Both the position numbers and the translations under genes were made by a program. The notes under the pieces are model-generated. The model did not search any database and was not told the origin of the DNA. It saw nothing but the letters and a program-made list of their open reading frames with translations. A DNA stretch of 38,535 bases from an uncultured Pseudomonadota bacterium (lineage in GTDB: Bacteria; Pseudomonadota; Gammaproteobacteria; Steroidobacterales; Steroidobacteraceae), in contig CAIOZU010000037.1 in NCBI GenBank assembly GCA_903862885.1, positions 1-38,535 on the forward strand. Reading direction: 5' to 3'. Shown here one piece after another: positions 1 to 7,185 of this stretch. Numbering within the stretch: the first letter of the stretch is position 1; each line of letters starts with the position of its first letter.

Positions 1-45
1 TCATCGCGCCGGCACCGCCCGCAAACATTGAGACGCCTGGGGCAG

Positions 46-1221
46 CTATTTCTTTAAACCTAAGCAGAAGCGGCGCAGTCGAACCGCCGCTTCTCGCAAA
101 CGATCTTCGCTGATCGCAAAACAAATCCGCACAAAGCCTTGCGTCTCGCGACCAAACACAGAGCCTTCTAAAGTAGAGATACGCTCTTGACGGTACAGTG
201 CTGCCACAAATTCACGGGCGGATAGCCCAGAGTCACGCACATCCAACAGCATAAACATGCCTGCATCCGGCCACACCGGCGTCACACCAGCCAAGCCACT
301 GAGACCATCGAACATGATCTGCCGGCGAAGTTGGCAATATTCTCGCGCCGATGCTTCGCATTCAGGCGCCATGCCAATCGCGGTAATCGCTGCCTCCTGA
401 ATAAAGGCGGGCAAGCCATACAGCATGCTCTGAATCAGATTCTCTGCGTTTTGAATAAAATCAGTAGGCCCCACTACCCAACCCGATCGCCAACCCGTCA
501 TAGCATGCGTTTTAGAGAGGCTGCCGATGGTCAATACTTGATCAGGCAATGCGCGCGCAAGACTAGGCACATCGCCGCCCTCCGCCAGCCCCGCGTAGAC
601 CTCATCAGACACCACCCATAAACCATGGCGTTTAGCGATCTCAGCAATCCCATCAATGTCCTTCTGTGATAAAACGATCCCAGTGGGATTGTTGGGCGTC
701 GATAGAAAAATGGCGCGTGTCTTCGATGTGACCGCTGCCGCCATGGCCGCAAGATCCGGGTGAAAGTTATTCTCGGCAGGCGCCGGTACCGGCACTAAAC
801 GAGCACCCGATGCGCGAATCGTCGGATGATAGGTCGTATACATGGGATCGATGGCCAACACCTCATCCCCAAGCCCCGCCAAACACAGTGAGGCAATGAA
901 CAACCCATTTTGTGCGCCCCCCACCACCAAAGCGTTCTCAGCCGTCACCACCTGCCCGGTGCGACGGGTATGCGCATTGGCAATCGCCGCGCGAAGCCTG
1001 GGACGTCCGCCGCCCTCGGTGTAGTGCGTGTCTCCCGCCTGAATGCTTGAAATCGCAGTGGCAGAAATCGCCGGCGGCGTATCGAGATCAGGATCACCCG
1101 CACTTAAGACAATGACATCCTCGCCCGCCTCCGCCGCATGCCGAGCCTCCCAATGTAGCGCCCACGGGTCACCGCCCTCATCCCTAACCCACTCCACAAG
1201 CTGAGAAAAACGGCTGGTCAT
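46..1221 (-). CDS. AruH-like PLP-dependent aminotransferase (arginine:pyruvate transaminase family)
   Basis: A 391-residue fold-type I (class I/II) aminotransferase. The PLP-binding lysine is Lys237 in SLSKTHAMTGWRSGWVVGP; the cofactor ring contacts lie in TPNNPTG (about 175-181) and SDEVYAG (205-211). The motif around the lysine and the segment SMLYGLPAFIQEAA closely resemble Pseudomonas AruH, which moves the amino group of L-arginine to pyruvate to give 2-ketoarginine. The next gene upstream is an AruI-like decarboxylase whose stop overlaps this start as ATGA, the same pairing as aruH-aruI in the arginine transaminase pathway. Length is normal. Substrate is inferred: in this region, rich in betaine genes, a methylated arginine or trimethyllysine is also possible. 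Cytoplasmic. Confidence 0.85.
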   Translation of the reverse strand: MTSRFSQLVEWVRDEGGDPWALHWEARHAAEAGEDVIVLSAGDPDLDTPPAISATAISSIQAGDTHYTEGGGRPRLRAAIANAHTRRTGQVVTAENALVVGGAQNGLFIASLCLAGLGDEVLAIDPMYTTYHPTIRASGARLVPVPAPAENNFHPDLAAMAAAVTSKTRAIFLSTPNNPTGIVLSQKDIDGIAEIAKRHGLWVVSDEVYAGLAEGGDVPSLARALPDQVLTIGSLSKTHAMTGWRSGWVVGPTDFIQNAENLIQSMLYGLPAFIQEAAITAIGMAPECEASAREYCQLRRQIMFDGLSGLAGVTPVWPDAGMFMLLDVRDSGLSAREFVAALYRQERISTLEGSVFGRETQGFVRICFAISEDRLREAAVRLRRFCLGLKK

Positions 1222-2825
1222 TCGAATGCCTTTGCGTTGACTTCAATCATCATGACTTGGCGACGCGCACCAAACTCTGACAGTACGCGCTCTAAAGCAA
1301 CCAGACTATCGACGCATCGGTAGCCATATCCATACGCCTTTGCGATGGGCTCAAAATCCGGCGGCCTGACATCCACGCCTTCAGGCTCAATGTCGACTGC
1401 CAACATCGAGGCGCGAATCTCGCCATAGCCCTGGTTATTCCAGACCATGATGGCGGACCACGCATTCACATCCCGGGGCACTGCGAGCTCTCCTAAGGAG
1501 AACTGAATGCCGCCATCCCCTACCAAACACACCACCGGCCGATCAGGCGCCGCCAACCCTGCACCGGTCGACGCCGGCAGCGCATACCCCAAGGTGCCAA
1601 AGCCAGTGGAGCTATTAAACCAAGCACCGGGTCTCGGGGATTCGTAATAGAGATTGCCGGCATACACCGGCTGCGTCGAATCCCCCACCACAATGGCCTC
1701 TGGCAAGTGGGCACGAATGACATTTAGAAAAGCCACCTCACGTTGCATCGCGGGTGTGAGAGACAAAAGCGCCCCAGAGGCTGCGGCACGGGCAGCGGCC
1801 ACACCGCGATCCGGCATGGCCTCACCCAACTCTTCAGCCAAGATCGCCTCGAGCGTAGCGCCCGCATCGCCTAATAATTCTAAGTCAGGCAATACACTGC
1901 GACGCATCTGAACGGGATCGATATCAATACGCAGCAATCGCGCCGGTTTTGGAAAGTCACTCACCGCATACATGTCATAGTCGGTCGGACCCATCTCCGT
2001 ACCCACCGCCAACACCAGATCAGCGGATGCAATCAGTTCACGGATCGTCGCCAACGAAGGGCTCGCGGACACAGCGAGCGGATGCCCCACCGGCAGCACA
2101 CCGCGCGCATTGACGGTCATCACCACAGGCGCACCTAAGTGCTCCGCTAAACGGCGAACCGCCGCACTGGCGTGAACCGCGCCGCCACCCACCAACAGCA
2201 ACGGAGAGCGCGCAGCACGCAGCCACTCAACCGCCAACGCCACTTGATCGGCCGGTGCGCCATGGACAGCCACCCAGGCGGGAGACTCAACCATCGGCAG
2301 GCCACGCGCGGATTCAGTCAACACATCACGTGGGATCTCTACATAGGCGGGTCGTGGACGCTGGGCGCTCGCACCTGAGAACACTTCCGTGAGCACCGGA
2401 CCTAAGGCCTCTGGCGTGTCCACCCGGAAAGCCCGCCCACTGACCAGCGCACCAATCGCCTGCTGATTTGGCAACTCGTGCAAAAACCCACGACCGGTGC
2501 CAATTTCGTGTCGGCGGTTCTCACTGGAGATCACCACCAAGGGAATCGAGTCCCCATAGGCTTGCGCCATCGCACTCGCAATATTGGTCAAACCCGGTCC
2601 GGTGATGGTCAGACAGACCCCCGGACGACCTGATACGCGCGCATAACCATCGGCCATAAAACCAAGGCCCTGCTCATGGCGGCCGGCGACGTGACGAATG
2701 TGGGAAGCGGCTAAACCCCGATACAGCTCAAGATTGTGTACCCCCGGGATGCCAAAGACATGCCGAACGCCCAAAGTCTCTAAACTCTCGACTAGGTGGG
2801 CACCCACCGTCTTGATATCCGCCAT
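1218..2825 (-). CDS. AruI-like thiamine-diphosphate-dependent 2-keto acid decarboxylase
   Basis: A 535-residue protein of the acetolactate-synthase-like TPP superfamily: N-terminal pyrimidine-binding domain with the catalytic glutamate in GRHEQGLGFMADGYAR (Glu51), a central domain, and a C-terminal diphosphate-binding domain with the GDG...NN motif (GDGGIQFSLGEL to VWNNQGYGE). The reading frame is open for 61 codons further upstream, but the ATG at 2825 has a strong GGGGAG ribosome site six to seven bases before it, so I start there. AruI in Pseudomonas decarboxylates 2-ketoarginine to 4-guanidinobutyraldehyde. The partner aminotransferase follows with an ATGA overlap, so the two probably act in sequence. 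No aldehyde dehydrogenase to take the product is present in the window. Other 2-keto acids are possible substrates. Confidence 0.82.
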   Translation of the reverse strand: MADIKTVGAHLVESLETLGVRHVFGIPGVHNLELYRGLAASHIRHVAGRHEQGLGFMADGYARVSGRPGVCLTITGPGLTNIASAMAQAYGDSIPLVVISSENRRHEIGTGRGFLHELPNQQAIGALVSGRAFRVDTPEALGPVLTEVFSGASAQRPRPAYVEIPRDVLTESARGLPMVESPAWVAVHGAPADQVALAVEWLRAARSPLLLVGGGAVHASAAVRRLAEHLGAPVVMTVNARGVLPVGHPLAVSASPSLATIRELIASADLVLAVGTEMGPTDYDMYAVSDFPKPARLLRIDIDPVQMRRSVLPDLELLGDAGATLEAILAEELGEAMPDRGVAAARAAASGALLSLTPAMQREVAFLNVIRAHLPEAIVVGDSTQPVYAGNLYYESPRPGAWFNSSTGFGTLGYALPASTGAGLAAPDRPVVCLVGDGGIQFSLGELAVPRDVNAWSAIMVWNNQGYGEIRASMLAVDIEPEGVDVRPPDFEPIAKAYGYGYRCVDSLVALERVLSEFGARRQVMMIEVNAKAFE

Positions 2826-3044
2826 ACCCACTCCCCCTGTGAACGACCAGTATCCCATGCGTCCGGGCGCCTCGGATACCGTAACGCGCAGTAGCGTATT
2901 TATTGAAGCACCGATAATATAACTTCCTTGCGATGAAGGGTCAGCGATGCTCCCCAAAGCCATGATGGCCGGGGTGGTCAAAGCGGCTCCTATCGCCACG
3001 ACCGCCAACCTCTACTCACGCCGACAGGCAGACAACATTCCTCT

Positions 3045-3521
3045 ATGGCTGGCACCACTATTTACCGCTCCGACATCAAACCGGAGTGGATTGATTACAA
3101 CCAACACCTGCGCGATGCCTATTACGCGGTTGTGTTGAGCTTGGCGACGGATGCACTCATGGATCAAGTCGGTCTTGATGCCCACTATCGTGCCACGACG
3201 CACTGCACGCTCTACTCACTGGAAATGCATATCTATTGGCTTCACGAAGTCAAAGCCGGCGCCACCTTAGAAATCGATGCCCATGTGTTAGGCCTTGACA
3301 GCAAACGACTGCACTTAGGCATCGACATTCGAGTCATTGGTCAAGACGCGCCGGCTGCTACCGCCGAGATCATGCTGCTGCATGTTCGTCAGGGAGACAC
3401 GCCGGGTGTGGCGCCTTTCCCTGAGCCGGTGGTGGTGGCCCTCGAGGCGTTGCGTCAGACCTCAGATGGCAGCACGTGGCCTGGACCGCGCTCACGCGCA
3501 TTGACCCTGAGTAAGCGCTGA
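3045..3521 (+). CDS. Hot-dog acyl-CoA thioesterase (betainyl-CoA/carnitinyl-CoA thioesterase-like)
   Basis: A 158-residue 4-hydroxybenzoyl-CoA-thioesterase-type protein. The N-terminal signature PEWIDYNQHLRDAYY, with the family Asp/His region, is nearly the same as the thioesterase half of the carnitine dehydrogenase fusion at 21098-22576 (PEWIDYNGHMTDYRY). The two are therefore paralogues. Characterised relatives (CdhB and fused forms) hydrolyse betainyl-CoA to glycine betaine. Standing first in a run with a CoA ligase and a CaiD-like dehydratase, it could instead release carnitine from carnitinyl-CoA. Its TGA is directly followed by the GTG start of the ligase, so translation is probably coupled. 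There is no good ribosome site before the ATG at 3045; that start is chosen because it sits just before the domain. Confidence 0.8.
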   Translation: MAGTTIYRSDIKPEWIDYNQHLRDAYYAVVLSLATDALMDQVGLDAHYRATTHCTLYSLEMHIYWLHEVKAGATLEIDAHVLGLDSKRLHLGIDIRVIGQDAPAATAEIMLLHVRQGDTPGVAPFPEPVVVALEALRQTSDGSTWPGPRSRALTLSKR

Positions 3522-5567
3522 GTGAACGACGGGTTAAAACGCCTACTGAATCCGAAGACCATTGCACTGGTTGGCGGTGCATGGACCGATGCGGTAGCCA
3601 ACGCCAGCCGCCAAATCGGCTATCAAGGCACCGTCTGGCGGATTCATCCCACGCGCGTATCGGATGCGACCACGCATTACTACCGATCGGTGGATGAGTT
3701 GCCCTGCGCACCTGATGCGACTTTTCTCGCCGCACCTTGCGCAGATGTGCCGGCGATCGCCGCCTCTTTAGCCACCCGCGGAGCGGGTGGTTTCGTATGT
3801 TTTGCGGCGGGCTTTGATGAAACAGGCACAGAGGCCGGTCATGCACTGACCGCAGCACTCGTTGAAAGTGCCGGCGATCTACCCTTCACAGGACCGAACT
3901 GCTACGGCTTAGTCAACTTTTTTGACCGGGTGGCGCTGTGGCCTGATCAAGTAGTCGGCGGACCGGTTAAACGAGGGGTTGTTCTGATCACTCAAAGCGG
4001 AACGATTGGCTTGAGCTTGATGTACAACCACCGCTCGCTCCCCATTGGTTATGTCCTGACCGTTGGTAATCAAACCCGGCTTGCGATGGAAGATCTCATC
4101 GATGTACTGAGCGAAGACCCGCGTGTCAGCGCTTTTGGTTTATATGTCGAAGGTATTAAAGATGCCCAGCGCTTCGCCGCGGCGACCGCTAAGGCGCGCC
4201 GTCTCGGCAAGCCCATTGCATTAGTTAAATCCGGCCGCACAGAAACCGCCGCTCGCACCGCCGCCACGCACACCGGCGCGCTCGCGGGCGCCGATAGCGT
4301 GTTCGATGCGTTCTGTCGGGATGCAGGGATCGCACGCTGTGACACGCTGCCCACACTGATTGAAACGCTGAAGGTACTGCATGCCGGCGGTCCCTTAGCG
4401 GGCCGCAAGCTATTGGTCATGGGCGCATCGGGGGGCGACATGGCGATGACCGCTGATGTCTCGCGCGAACTATCCATCGACTTTCCGTCCATGACCCAAA
4501 CCACCGTATCGGCTTTAACTGAGGTGTTAGGCCCACGCGTCACCATCGCCAACCCCTTCGACTTTCATACCTATATTTGGTTTGATCAAGAGCGCTTACG
4601 TCGTTTGTTCGCGGAAGTGTTTCAGGCCGGTTACGATGCGGTTGCTTTTATGCTCGATTGCCCGCCACCCGATCAAACCGACACCGCCGCCTATGACATG
4701 CCGATCCGTGAGTTTGTGGCGGCAGCCACCCGCTCCCAGACGCGCGGCGCTATGCTCGCCTCTCTCCCTGAAACGTTGTATACCGAGATCAGAGCGCACT
4801 GCCTTGAACACGGCGTGGTGCCACTGCAAGGCCAACGGGAGGGTTTAGAAGCCCTGGCACTGGCCGCTGGCATCGGCGCGGCGTGGCATCAATCACCCCC
4901 GCCGGAACTGCTTAAGCCCACCCACACACCGACGGATGTCCGTTCCCTCGATGAGCACGCAGGCAAAGCCGCACTCGCCGCCTTTGGTGTGCCGGTGCCT
5001 CAGTCCTGTCGCGTCACTGCAATTGATGCGGCGTCAGCCGCCAACCGATTGGGATTCCCCGTGGTATTAAAAGCGGTCAGCGCGACGCTTGCCCACAAGT
5101 CAGAGGTCGGTGGCGTCATCTTAAATATCCACAGCGAAGCCGAGGCCGCTGCAGCCGCAAAAAAACTGGCGGCGTTGTCTAGTGAGATTTTGGTAGAGCA
5201 GATGATTGTCGATGGCGTCGCCGAGATCCTAGTGGGAATCACGGTGGACCCTCAATTCGGTCAGGTGTTGGTTCTAGGCAGCGGTGGCGTGATGACTGAG
5301 TATTTCAAAGACACCACCAGTCTGCTGCCGCCATTCACTGCACAAAGCATTGAACGTGCCCTGGGTCGTCTGCGCGTGGCGCGCCTACTGGCCGGCTTTC
5401 GCGGTAAGGGAGCGGGCGATGTACCCGCTCTCGTGCAGGCCATTCTTGCGGTCACCCGCTACGCACAGGCAAATCTGCAGCGACTTGCAGAACTCGATGT
5501 CAATCCGATGATTGTGAGACCCTTAGGTCAAGGCGTGGTCGCAGTCGACGCGCTCATTCGAATTTAA
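3522..5567 (+). CDS. ADP-forming acyl-CoA synthetase (acetyl-CoA synthetase/ACD family)
   Basis: A 681-residue NDP-forming acyl-CoA ligase with alpha and beta parts fused. Domain order: CoA-binding Rossmann domain (about 8-130), succinyl-CoA-ligase-like domains (about 145-440) with the phospho-accepting histidine His250 in ATHTGALAG, and an ATP-grasp domain (about 465-681) containing VVLKAVSATLAHKSEVGG. It makes an acyl-CoA from acid, ATP and CoA with release of ADP and phosphate. It starts at GTG immediately after the thioesterase stop and ends in TAATG before the CaiD-like gene. In classical carnitine clusters activation is done by CaiC (AMP-forming) and CaiB (CoA transferase); neither is here, so this enzyme is the likely activator of the trimethylammonio acid. 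The substrate is inferred from context. Confidence 0.85.
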   Translation: MNDGLKRLLNPKTIALVGGAWTDAVANASRQIGYQGTVWRIHPTRVSDATTHYYRSVDELPCAPDATFLAAPCADVPAIAASLATRGAGGFVCFAAGFDETGTEAGHALTAALVESAGDLPFTGPNCYGLVNFFDRVALWPDQVVGGPVKRGVVLITQSGTIGLSLMYNHRSLPIGYVLTVGNQTRLAMEDLIDVLSEDPRVSAFGLYVEGIKDAQRFAAATAKARRLGKPIALVKSGRTETAARTAATHTGALAGADSVFDAFCRDAGIARCDTLPTLIETLKVLHAGGPLAGRKLLVMGASGGDMAMTADVSRELSIDFPSMTQTTVSALTEVLGPRVTIANPFDFHTYIWFDQERLRRLFAEVFQAGYDAVAFMLDCPPPDQTDTAAYDMPIREFVAAATRSQTRGAMLASLPETLYTEIRAHCLEHGVVPLQGQREGLEALALAAGIGAAWHQSPPPELLKPTHTPTDVRSLDEHAGKAALAAFGVPVPQSCRVTAIDAASAANRLGFPVVLKAVSATLAHKSEVGGVILNIHSEAEAAAAAKKLAALSSEILVEQMIVDGVAEILVGITVDPQFGQVLVLGSGGVMTEYFKDTTSLLPPFTAQSIERALGRLRVARLLAGFRGKGAGDVPALVQAILAVTRYAQANLQRLAELDVNPMIVRPLGQGVVAVDALIRI

Positions 5568-5581
5568 TGGGAGTAGTGGTC

Positions 5582-6358
5582 ATGACAGATGGAATTCGTG
5601 TTGTTAAAAATGGTGCCATCTTAGAAGTCACCATCGATCGCCCCAAGGCCAATGCGATTGATCTGAAAGCCAGCCTACGGCTCAATGACATCTGGACCGA
5701 GTTTAAAAAAGATCCTGCGTTACGCGTGGGGATTTTAACCGGCGCTGGTGAGAAGTTTTTCTGCCCCGGTTGGGATCTTAAAGCGGCTGCGGGTGGCGAG
5801 GCCACTAACTCCGAGTGGGGTGTAGGAGGCTTTGGTGGTTTAAATCACCCACGCAATCTCGATAAACCCATTATTTCGGCGGTCAATGGCATCGCCTATG
5901 GCGGCGGTTTTGAGATGGTCTTAGGCACTGACCTGATTGTGATGGAAGAACACGCACGCTTTGCGCTACCCGAAATTAAAGTGGGCATCCTCCCGGACGC
6001 TGCCACCATTAAATTACGTCGCCGCATTCCGTATCACATTGCCGTGGAATTTTTAATGCTCGGTCGCTCAATGGATGCGGCGGAAGCGAAGCAGTGGGGC
6101 TTGGCTAACTGGGTGGTGCCACAAGGGCAGGCCATGACCAAGGCGCGCGAAGTCGCACAAATGATCGCTGAAGGCCCTCCGCTTTTATTCCCAGCGATCA
6201 AGCAATTACTGCACCACAGTGAAATGGTTGCAGAGAATCCAGCATTTGAACTACATGATTCGCTGCATGCGGTGATGAGGGTCGCGCAGTCAGAGGACAT
6301 GCTCGAAGGTGCTACGGCTTTTGCAGAAAAAAGAAAACCCGTATGGAAAGGTCGCTAG
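5582..6358 (+). CDS. caiD: Carnitinyl-CoA dehydratase-like enoyl-CoA hydratase
   Basis: A 258-residue crotonase-family protein. It resembles E. coli CaiD (261 residues) along its whole length: IDRPKANAID, GWDLKAAAGGEA, NLDKPIISAVNGIAYGGGFE and the C-terminal AFAEKRKPVWKGR. The oxyanion-hole segment GGGFE and the second glutamate region FALPEIKVG are kept, so it should be active. CaiD interconverts crotonobetainyl-CoA and L-carnitinyl-CoA. The ATG at 5582 is preferred over an in-frame ATG at 5567, which overlaps the ligase stop, because GGAG lies eight bases before it. Together with the acyl-CoA dehydrogenase at 19238-20401 it would convert gamma-butyrobetainyl-CoA to carnitinyl-CoA. A different betaine acyl-CoA as substrate cannot be excluded. 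Confidence 0.85.
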   Translation: MTDGIRVVKNGAILEVTIDRPKANAIDLKASLRLNDIWTEFKKDPALRVGILTGAGEKFFCPGWDLKAAAGGEATNSEWGVGGFGGLNHPRNLDKPIISAVNGIAYGGGFEMVLGTDLIVMEEHARFALPEIKVGILPDAATIKLRRRIPYHIAVEFLMLGRSMDAAEAKQWGLANWVVPQGQAMTKAREVAQMIAEGPPLLFPAIKQLLHHSEMVAENPAFELHDSLHAVMRVAQSEDMLEGATAFAEKRKPVWKGR

Positions 6359-6359
6359 G

Positions 6360-7139
6360 GTGTTTGGCCAGTTCAAGCACGCTATTTTAAGACTCCCAGG
6401 CCATCGCTTTGCCGATGGCTTAACCACCTCATCGGAGGGGGCACCACAACGGGAGGTCGCACTCGCGCAACACGCCGCCTATACGCGCGCCTTACAGCAC
6501 TTAGGGTTAACCATTGAGGTACTGCCAGCGGATGAGGCCCATCCCGATGGCACCTTTGTCGAAGACACGGCCATCGTCACCCCCCATGGAGCCATCATCA
6601 CCCGCCCCGGCGCTGCGTCCCGAGCCGGCGAAACCGCTGCGATTGAGAATGCACTGAAGCCCTACTATCCAAGCCCTTCGCGCATCAGCGCGCCGGGCAC
6701 CGTAGATGGTGGCGATATCTGTGAAACGGATTCGACCGTGCTCATTGGCATATCAGCACGCACCAATGAAGCCGGCGCCCAGGCACTGGCAGGACTCCTG
6801 ACTGAGTGGGGCCTGCAGTCACGAATCATTGATGTGCGCGCGTGCAACCAACTGCTTCATTTTAAAACGGGCATCTCAGCCTTAGGCGATAACCGACTGG
6901 CCGTCACCCCAGGCCTTCCCGCTTTTGATGGCTTAAAGGGCTTTGAACAAGTGGTCTTAGATCCGCGTGAAGCCTACGCGGCTAACTGTATTCGGGTGAA
7001 CGATCGCATCGTGATCCCCAGCGGCTGCCCGCGCTTTGAGGACCAACTAAGCCGCTTAGGCTACAGCCCCTTGGCACTCGATATGTCAGAATTCAAAAAA
7101 ATGGATGGTGGCTTGAGCTGTCTGTCACTGCGATTCTAG
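6360..7139 (+). CDS. N(G),N(G)-dimethylarginine dimethylaminohydrolase (DDAH)
   Basis: A 259-residue amidinotransferase-superfamily (pentein) enzyme, close in length and sequence to Pseudomonas aeruginosa DDAH (FKHAILRLPGHRFADGLT at the start, KKMDGGLSCLSLRF at the end). The catalytic triad is visible: Cys254 in GLSCLSL, His167 in LLHFKTG, and Glu68-Asp69 in TFVEDT. Further shared blocks are IITRPGA, ISARTNEAGAQ and YAANCIRVN. The reaction is hydrolysis of asymmetric dimethylarginine or monomethylarginine to citrulline and di- or methylamine. The GTG at 6360 is one base after the CaiD stop and aligns with the family start; an upstream in-frame ATG at 6309 would overlap caiD and add an unrelated tail. 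Its position points to methylated amino acids as substrates of the region. Confidence 0.88.
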   Translation: MFGQFKHAILRLPGHRFADGLTTSSEGAPQREVALAQHAAYTRALQHLGLTIEVLPADEAHPDGTFVEDTAIVTPHGAIITRPGAASRAGETAAIENALKPYYPSPSRISAPGTVDGGDICETDSTVLIGISARTNEAGAQALAGLLTEWGLQSRIIDVRACNQLLHFKTGISALGDNRLAVTPGLPAFDGLKGFEQVVLDPREAYAANCIRVNDRIVIPSGCPRFEDQLSRLGYSPLALDMSEFKKMDGGLSCLSLRF

Positions 7140-7185
7140 ACGAGGCCCTACACTGAATGCGGCACGGTTACTGAGAGAGATTGGC

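Noticed and set aside
1-28. Possible start (ATG at 26-28, minus strand) of another gene leaving the left edge
   Set aside because: Only nine codons are visible and there is no clear ribosome site, so it cannot be supported.
2826-3008. N-terminal extension of the AruI-like protein
   Set aside because: The extra 61 residues lie in the divergent promoter region and do not fit the family; a strong ribosome site precedes the ATG at 2825.
2826-3044. Divergent promoters in the AT-rich patch around 2895-2925
   Set aside because: Several -10-like strings exist, but none has a fitting -35 on either strand, so no promoter is called although one is expected here.
2947-3138. Short plus-strand frame before the thioesterase
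   Set aside because: It overlaps the thioesterase start in another frame and shows no recognisable domain or ribosome site.
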